Shown in pieces: positions 60,085-64,000 of a DNA stretch of 64,000 nt (position 1 is the stretch's first letter; every line of letters begins with the position of its first letter). The notes below the pieces were generated by a model. It was not told the origin of the DNA. It searched no databases and saw only the letters and a program-made list of their open reading frames with translations. The translations under genes and the position numbers were made by a program. Location: positions 24,890 to 88,889 of the forward strand of contig NZ_SIJL01000003.1 in the NCBI RefSeq assembly GCF_004307015.1. Direction: 5' to 3'. The stretch is from Thermus thermamylovorans (GTDB lineage Bacteria > Deinococcota > Deinococci > Deinococcales > Thermaceae).

Positions 60085-62058
60085 ATGCAGAGGTTATCCA
60101 TTGCGATTCTGGCCTTAGGGCTGGCCTTCTTGCCCGCGTGCAACACCCAGACCCAACGCCCCGTGGAGGACATCCCTTTGGAGGGCGACACCCTGACGGT
60201 CCAGGGGTTTGGCGTCCGCGGCCTGTTGCTTGAAGTGGCTTACGATCCCGAAGCGCTCCAATACCTGGGCGCCGAAGGACCTCTGGTACGCGAAACGCAT
60301 TTCGCCTCGGGAAAGCTCCGCCTGGTGGGTGTTGGCTACGAAAAGCTCTCAGGAGAGGTTCTCCGTCTCCGCTTTAGGGTGCTCAAACCCGGATCCCGGC
60401 CGCGGTGGGAAGTCCAGGAGCGCATCGCCGAGGAATTGCGCCTTTCCTGGGGGAAGGCTTCCAACCCCACCCCTCAGGGGCAGCTTTCCCCCCTAAGCCT
60501 CTCTCCCATCCCCAGCATCACCCAGCAGGAAGCCAGCCCCGACCTGGCGGCAAACCCCCTGGGAGACCTCAACGGAAACGGTTCGGTCAGCCTCACCGAC
60601 GCCGTCCTCCTCACCGACCTTCTGATGGGAACAGCGTCCCCCACCCCCTACCGGCGCTACCACGGGGACCTGGACTCCAATGGGTATGCGGACGAAAAAG
60701 ATTTGGTCCGGCTGTTGCGCAAGATCGTGAACCCCAATTTGGGAGCGGGCCTCGAGGTGGCTCCCCTGAGCCTGAGCCTCAACCCGGGGGAAAGCGCCTA
60801 CCTGCTGGTGGGCAACTCGGGCAACGAGGCCTTACCCCCCTTGAACTTCCAACCCGCCCCCGGGCTGACCCTCGCCGAGGTTACCCCCTCGGGTTACGCG
60901 GGCCGGGTCTTCCAGGTTTCGGCCACGCAAAGCGTGAGCCAGGGGGCAGTCCTCTTCACCGCGGGGAACGCGGGCAGCCGGGCGGTGGCGGTGAACAGCA
61001 CCGAGCCAGACTTCCTGCTCGCCCTGGAGGGTAGCCCCACCGCCCCCGTGGGCGGCCAAGCCCGGGTCTACCTCACCCTAACCCCCTTGAACGGCTTCAG
61101 CGGGCCGGTCAGCCTGAGCCTAGAAAGCCCGCCTCCGGGCATCGCCCTAAGCCCCTCGAGCCTCCTGCTAGGCGGCAACGCGGTGGTCGCCCCCATCGCC
61201 CTGATCTTGGACCCGAGCCTCCTCCCGGGGGACCACGCCCTCACCTTGCGGGCGCAGGGAGGAAACCGGATCTGGGAAGCGTCCTTCACCCTCAAGGCCA
61301 CGGATTTCAGGCTTTCCGGGGACAACACCCTTACCACCGTGTGGGGCAGTACGCGAAGCCTAGGGGTAACCGTGGTGCCGCAAAACGGCTTCAACACCCC
61401 CCTGGACCTGGCGCTCCGGCGGCAGGACGGCACCCCTCCGCCCCCCGGGGTGAGCCTGGGCACCCAGAGCCTCCCCCCAGAGGGCGGGAGCGTAAGCCTC
61501 CAGGTGGCGAACCCCACCCCGGGGGACTACCCCCTGCGCCTCGAGGCCACCCCCCAAGGGGGCGGGGCCACCCGTACCCTGGACTTCACCCTCAGCGTGG
61601 GCTACGCCCCCGAATGGCGGGTGGAGCTCTCCTGGACCGCTGCCGCCGACTTAGACCTCCACCTCCTCTACCCCGGCACGCCCGCCACCCAACACGTCTA
61701 CTGGCACAACCCCGGGGTCTGCCCTCCGGCTGGCGAGGCCTGCCTGGAAGGCGATACCCCCCAGGGCCCAGGCCAGGAAACCCTTCGCTTCACCCATGCA
61801 GAAGGCAGCTACCGGGTCTACGTCCACTGGTACTTCGGCGGGGGAAGTTGGAACACCTCAGGGGCCCAGGTCCGGGTCTACAACGCCGGTTACCTGGTGC
61901 AAGCCTTCCCGACTCCGAACGCCAGCAGTGGCTACGACACCTGGTGGCACGTCCTCACCGTGGACGGAACCGGGGTTCAGCCGGGAGCGGGCGTGGACGC
62001 CACAGCGCCCCAGAGCCTGAGCCTGAGCCCCTTAAGCCTCCGGAAAAAAGGGAGGTGA
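60085..62058 (+). CDS. Cohesin-like + dockerin + Ig-like lipoprotein
   Basis: This 657-residue protein has a lipobox at FLPAC19. Residues about 30-125 resemble a cohesin-like sandwich (GLLLEVAYDPEALQYLG, LSGEVLRLRFRVL). A two-repeat type I dockerin follows: D161-LNGNGSVSLT-D172 with helix AVLLTDLLMG, and D195-LDSNGYADEK-D206 with helix LVRLLRKIV, both with Ca-binding spacing. Several Ig-like beta domains (about 225-510) come next, and a C-terminal YfaP/DUF2135-like domain (VELSWTAAADLDLHLLYPG near 522). It lacks enzyme motifs, so a surface scaffold or adhesin is inferred. GGAGGTGAG precedes the ATG. Confidence 0.85.
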   Translation: MQRLSIAILALGLAFLPACNTQTQRPVEDIPLEGDTLTVQGFGVRGLLLEVAYDPEALQYLGAEGPLVRETHFASGKLRLVGVGYEKLSGEVLRLRFRVLKPGSRPRWEVQERIAEELRLSWGKASNPTPQGQLSPLSLSPIPSITQQEASPDLAANPLGDLNGNGSVSLTDAVLLTDLLMGTASPTPYRRYHGDLDSNGYADEKDLVRLLRKIVNPNLGAGLEVAPLSLSLNPGESAYLLVGNSGNEALPPLNFQPAPGLTLAEVTPSGYAGRVFQVSATQSVSQGAVLFTAGNAGSRAVAVNSTEPDFLLALEGSPTAPVGGQARVYLTLTPLNGFSGPVSLSLESPPPGIALSPSSLLLGGNAVVAPIALILDPSLLPGDHALTLRAQGGNRIWEASFTLKATDFRLSGDNTLTTVWGSTRSLGVTVVPQNGFNTPLDLALRRQDGTPPPPGVSLGTQSLPPEGGSVSLQVANPTPGDYPLRLEATPQGGGATRTLDFTLSVGYAPEWRVELSWTAAADLDLHLLYPGTPATQHVYWHNPGVCPPAGEACLEGDTPQGPGQETLRFTHAEGSYRVYVHWYFGGGSWNTSGAQVRVYNAGYLVQAFPTPNASSGYDTWWHVLTVDGTGVQPGAGVDATAPQSLSLSPLSLRKKGR

Positions 62059-62061
62059 GCC

Positions 62062-64000
62062 GTGGTGCGCGCCCTCTTAGGCCTCGCCCTACTCCTAACC
62101 CTCGCCGCTTGCAGCCTCCAGCGCCCGGAAAGCCCACCCAAAGCCACCCCGTCCCCCCAGGTTCCACCGGGGCCGGTGGCCCTTCCCGTCCTCCCCTCCC
62201 GCCCCCTCCCACCCCTTTCGGGGCCTGTCCCCCTTCGGCTGCCCCTGAAACCCCAGGCCCTGGAAAACCCGCGCTACGAAGCCCGCGTTCTGCTCCTCAC
62301 CACCTCCACCGATCCGAACCAAGCTCCCCACTTCGCTGCGGCCAAGGCCATCCTGGACACCTTCCTCATCCCCTACGAGGTGGTGGACGTGAGCACCACC
62401 CCCTTCGGCTCGGTCAACCTCATCAACCCTGACGGCACCGGGCGCTTTCAGGGGGTAATCCTGGCGGAAGGCCAGCTGGCCACCTGGCCCGGCCCCACCT
62501 TCCACATGTCGGCGGAGGACTGGAACCGCCTCTGGGCTTACGAGCGGGACTACGGGGTGCGGGAACTGGTCCTCTACACCTTTCCCGGCACCTACCCCGA
62601 GGACCGCTGCCTGGCCTATGTGGATAGATTCCCGACTCCCAGCCCCGCCGCCAACGACCCTGACGGCATCGACTTGAGCCAAAGCTATCCCCTCACCCTC
62701 ACCCCAGAGGGCGAAGCCCTCTTCCCCGACCTGGTGGGCCCCCTGCCCGTGCGAAACGCCTACGCCTACAAGGCCAGCCTGAGCGGCACTTGTTCCGCCA
62801 CCCCCATACTGCGCGATGCGGAAGGCAACGTCTTCGGCATCGTGCGCTCCACAACCGACGGCCGCGAGCAGCTGGTCCTCACCTTCGACCACAGCCCCTA
62901 CCTCTTCCACACCTGGCTCCTGGCCCCCGGTTGGGTGCGCTGGCTGACCCGAGGGGTCTACATGGGGGAGTATAGCCGCCATCTGCGGGTGGACGTGGAC
63001 GACTGGTTCGAGTCCACGGAGGTCTTCCGCGGCGGGGAAAGCCCCAGCGCCCCTGGCCTCGCCACCTTCCGCCTGAGCGGGGAAGAAGCCCACCGGGTGA
63101 AGGCCAGGCAAGACAGCCTCAGGAGCGCCTACGGCCAGGTGGCCGCCGCCTTCACCCTGGACCTGGCCTTCAACGGCTGCGGGGCGGTGGTGGGAACCCC
63201 CTGTGAGCCCGCAGAAAACCTCCCCAACGACCCCCTAAACCTGGACGATGGCTTAGTGCAGGCCAGCCAAGCCCTGGCCCAGGACTTCCGCTTCTACAAC
63301 CACAGCTACACCCACTGGGACATGGACTGGACCACCCTGGCACAGGCCCGGCGGGAAATCCTGGGCAACAACCGGGTGGCCAGCCTCTTGGGCCTCCGGT
63401 ACGAGCACACCGTGTTCAAAAGCGGGCAGTACTCCGGCTTCGGGTGGAAGGGGCCTAGCGCCTACGACTTCCCCCGGACCGATTACGGGCTGAACGCTTC
63501 CAACCCCTTCTTCCTCCAGGCCCTTCAGGAGCACAAGGTGCGCTTCGCCAAAGTGAACTGGTCGGTGGCCAGCCAAAAACCCCCTTGCCCCTCCTGCGCC
63601 TTCCCCCACCCCCTGGCCCCCGGGCTCTACCTGGTGGCCGACTGGCCCACCAACGTCTTCTACAACGTCACCACCGACCAGGAGGCCTTGGCGGCCTACA
63701 ACGGCGTCTATGCCCCTGGGGGCACGGAGCCTTTCTGGCCCCGCCCCCTCACCTACCCCGAATACTTGGGCCAGGAAACCAACCTGGCCCTCTACCACCT
63801 CTTCACCGACGGGGGCAGCCACTACTTCCACCAGGCCAACCTCAGGGAGTACGTCTTCGGGAAGCACCTGCTCTTCGACTGGCTGGAGGCCCTCTTGCAG
63901 AAGTACACCACGTACTCCAGCCTGCCCCTCCTCAACCCCTCCTGGCTAGGGTACGGAGAGTACGCCCTTAAGCGCTACCGCCATCACCAGGCGGTGGGCG
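62062..64000 (+). CDS. Agd3-like (CE18-type) polysaccharide deacetylase lipoprotein (partial)
   Basis: The gene runs past the right edge; 646 codons are visible. It begins with a lipoprotein signal (RALLGLALLLTLAAC17) and a Pro-rich linker. Residues about 75-180 (YEARVLLLTTSTDPN, FLIPYEVVDVSTTPFG, GVILAEGQL, YERDYGVRELVLYTFPG) resemble the N-terminal domain of fungal Agd3. A deacetylase-like domain follows with HLRVDVDDWF (D311, D313, D314) and H414-SYT-H418, matching the metal-binding Asp and HSxxH of CE4/CE18 enzymes. GTG at 62062 or 62065 follows GGGAGGTG. It probably deacetylates N-acetylgalactosamine-type polymers at the cell surface. Confidence 0.8.
   Translation, partial: MVRALLGLALLLTLAACSLQRPESPPKATPSPQVPPGPVALPVLPSRPLPPLSGPVPLRLPLKPQALENPRYEARVLLLTTSTDPNQAPHFAAAKAILDTFLIPYEVVDVSTTPFGSVNLINPDGTGRFQGVILAEGQLATWPGPTFHMSAEDWNRLWAYERDYGVRELVLYTFPGTYPEDRCLAYVDRFPTPSPAANDPDGIDLSQSYPLTLTPEGEALFPDLVGPLPVRNAYAYKASLSGTCSATPILRDAEGNVFGIVRSTTDGREQLVLTFDHSPYLFHTWLLAPGWVRWLTRGVYMGEYSRHLRVDVDDWFESTEVFRGGESPSAPGLATFRLSGEEAHRVKARQDSLRSAYGQVAAAFTLDLAFNGCGAVVGTPCEPAENLPNDPLNLDDGLVQASQALAQDFRFYNHSYTHWDMDWTTLAQARREILGNNRVASLLGLRYEHTVFKSGQYSGFGWKGPSAYDFPRTDYGLNASNPFFLQALQEHKVRFAKVNWSVASQKPPCPSCAFPHPLAPGLYLVADWPTNVFYNVTTDQEALAAYNGVYAPGGTEPFWPRPLTYPEYLGQETNLALYHLFTDGGSHYFHQANLREYVFGKHLLFDWLEALLQKYTTYSSLPLLNPSWLGYGEYALKRYRHHQAVG

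Noticed and set aside
1..64000. tRNA, rRNA or CRISPR features
   Set aside because: I looked for T-loop-like GGTTCGAAT patterns, rRNA-like stretches and regularly spaced direct repeats on both strands and saw none.

Overview
The window is dense, GC-rich bacterial DNA that reads as a Thermus chromosome segment. The assignment is from family knowledge and gene style, not a database search. It rests on extreme GC bias at third codon positions, frequent GTG/TTG starts, ATGA/GTGA gene overlaps, many leaderless-type promoters (TATAAT-like box 6-10 bases before the start codon), and proteins typical of the group (TrmB with a long C-terminal extension, biosynthetic SpeA, a UbiD-like menaquinone decarboxylase). 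About 63 protein genes are supported. I see no rRNA, tRNA, CRISPR array, transposase or prophage.

Layout. 1-1,658 (minus): DUF456 protein, glutaredoxin-like protein, lgt, start of glmU. 1.7-7.1 kb (plus): alanine-dehydrogenase-like protein, CoA transferase, topA, a small cupin-like protein. 7.0-9.8 kb (minus): VanW-family protein and a HEPN / nucleotidyltransferase / rsuA run. 9.9-22.5 kb: housekeeping genes on both strands (alanyl-tRNA editing protein, SDR, small flavoprotein, PASTA protein, YraN, UbiD-like decarboxylase, HD-GYP response regulator, trmB, PatB/MalY-type lyase, hsp20, sulfurtransferase, MBL hydrolase, zinc-ribbon coiled coil, OsmC). 22.6-27.1 kb: phosphatase-superfamily enzyme and a complete ferric-iron ABC transporter. 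27.2-32.6 kb: truA, a peptide ABC transporter lacking ATPases, an IscA-type protein. 32.7-42.6 kb: M24 peptidase, prs, hydrolase, DUF72, speA, diguanylate cyclase, metK, murI, LOG family, rdgB. 42.9-48.5 kb: a maltose/maltodextrin malE-malF-malG operon ending in a GH13 cyclomaltodextrinase-like enzyme. 48.6-58.0 kb: mutS2, thioesterase, M3 peptidase, arsC, ubiE/menG, two nucleoside-type ABC permeases, a small unknown protein and a flavin reductase.

The most unusual part is 58.0 kb to the window end. Codon use becomes visibly less GC-rich, and four secreted or lipid-anchored proteins lie head to tail: a CBM9-like + GH114/TM1410-like barrel protein, a small cohesin-like lipoprotein, a cohesin-like + dockerin + Ig-like lipoprotein, and a large lipoprotein resembling the Agd3-type (CE18) exopolysaccharide deacetylase. 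GH114 and CE18 enzymes are the partners that act on fungal galactosaminogalactan (PelA combines comparable activities), so this looks like a surface locus for a cationic amino-sugar polysaccharide, with cohesin/dockerin modules for attachment. Function is inferred.

Two other patterns cross gene boundaries. A degenerate element of about 90 bp with conserved ends occurs four times in gaps and gene ends. A strong GC-rich stem-loop follows the substrate-binding-protein gene in each of the three ABC operons.
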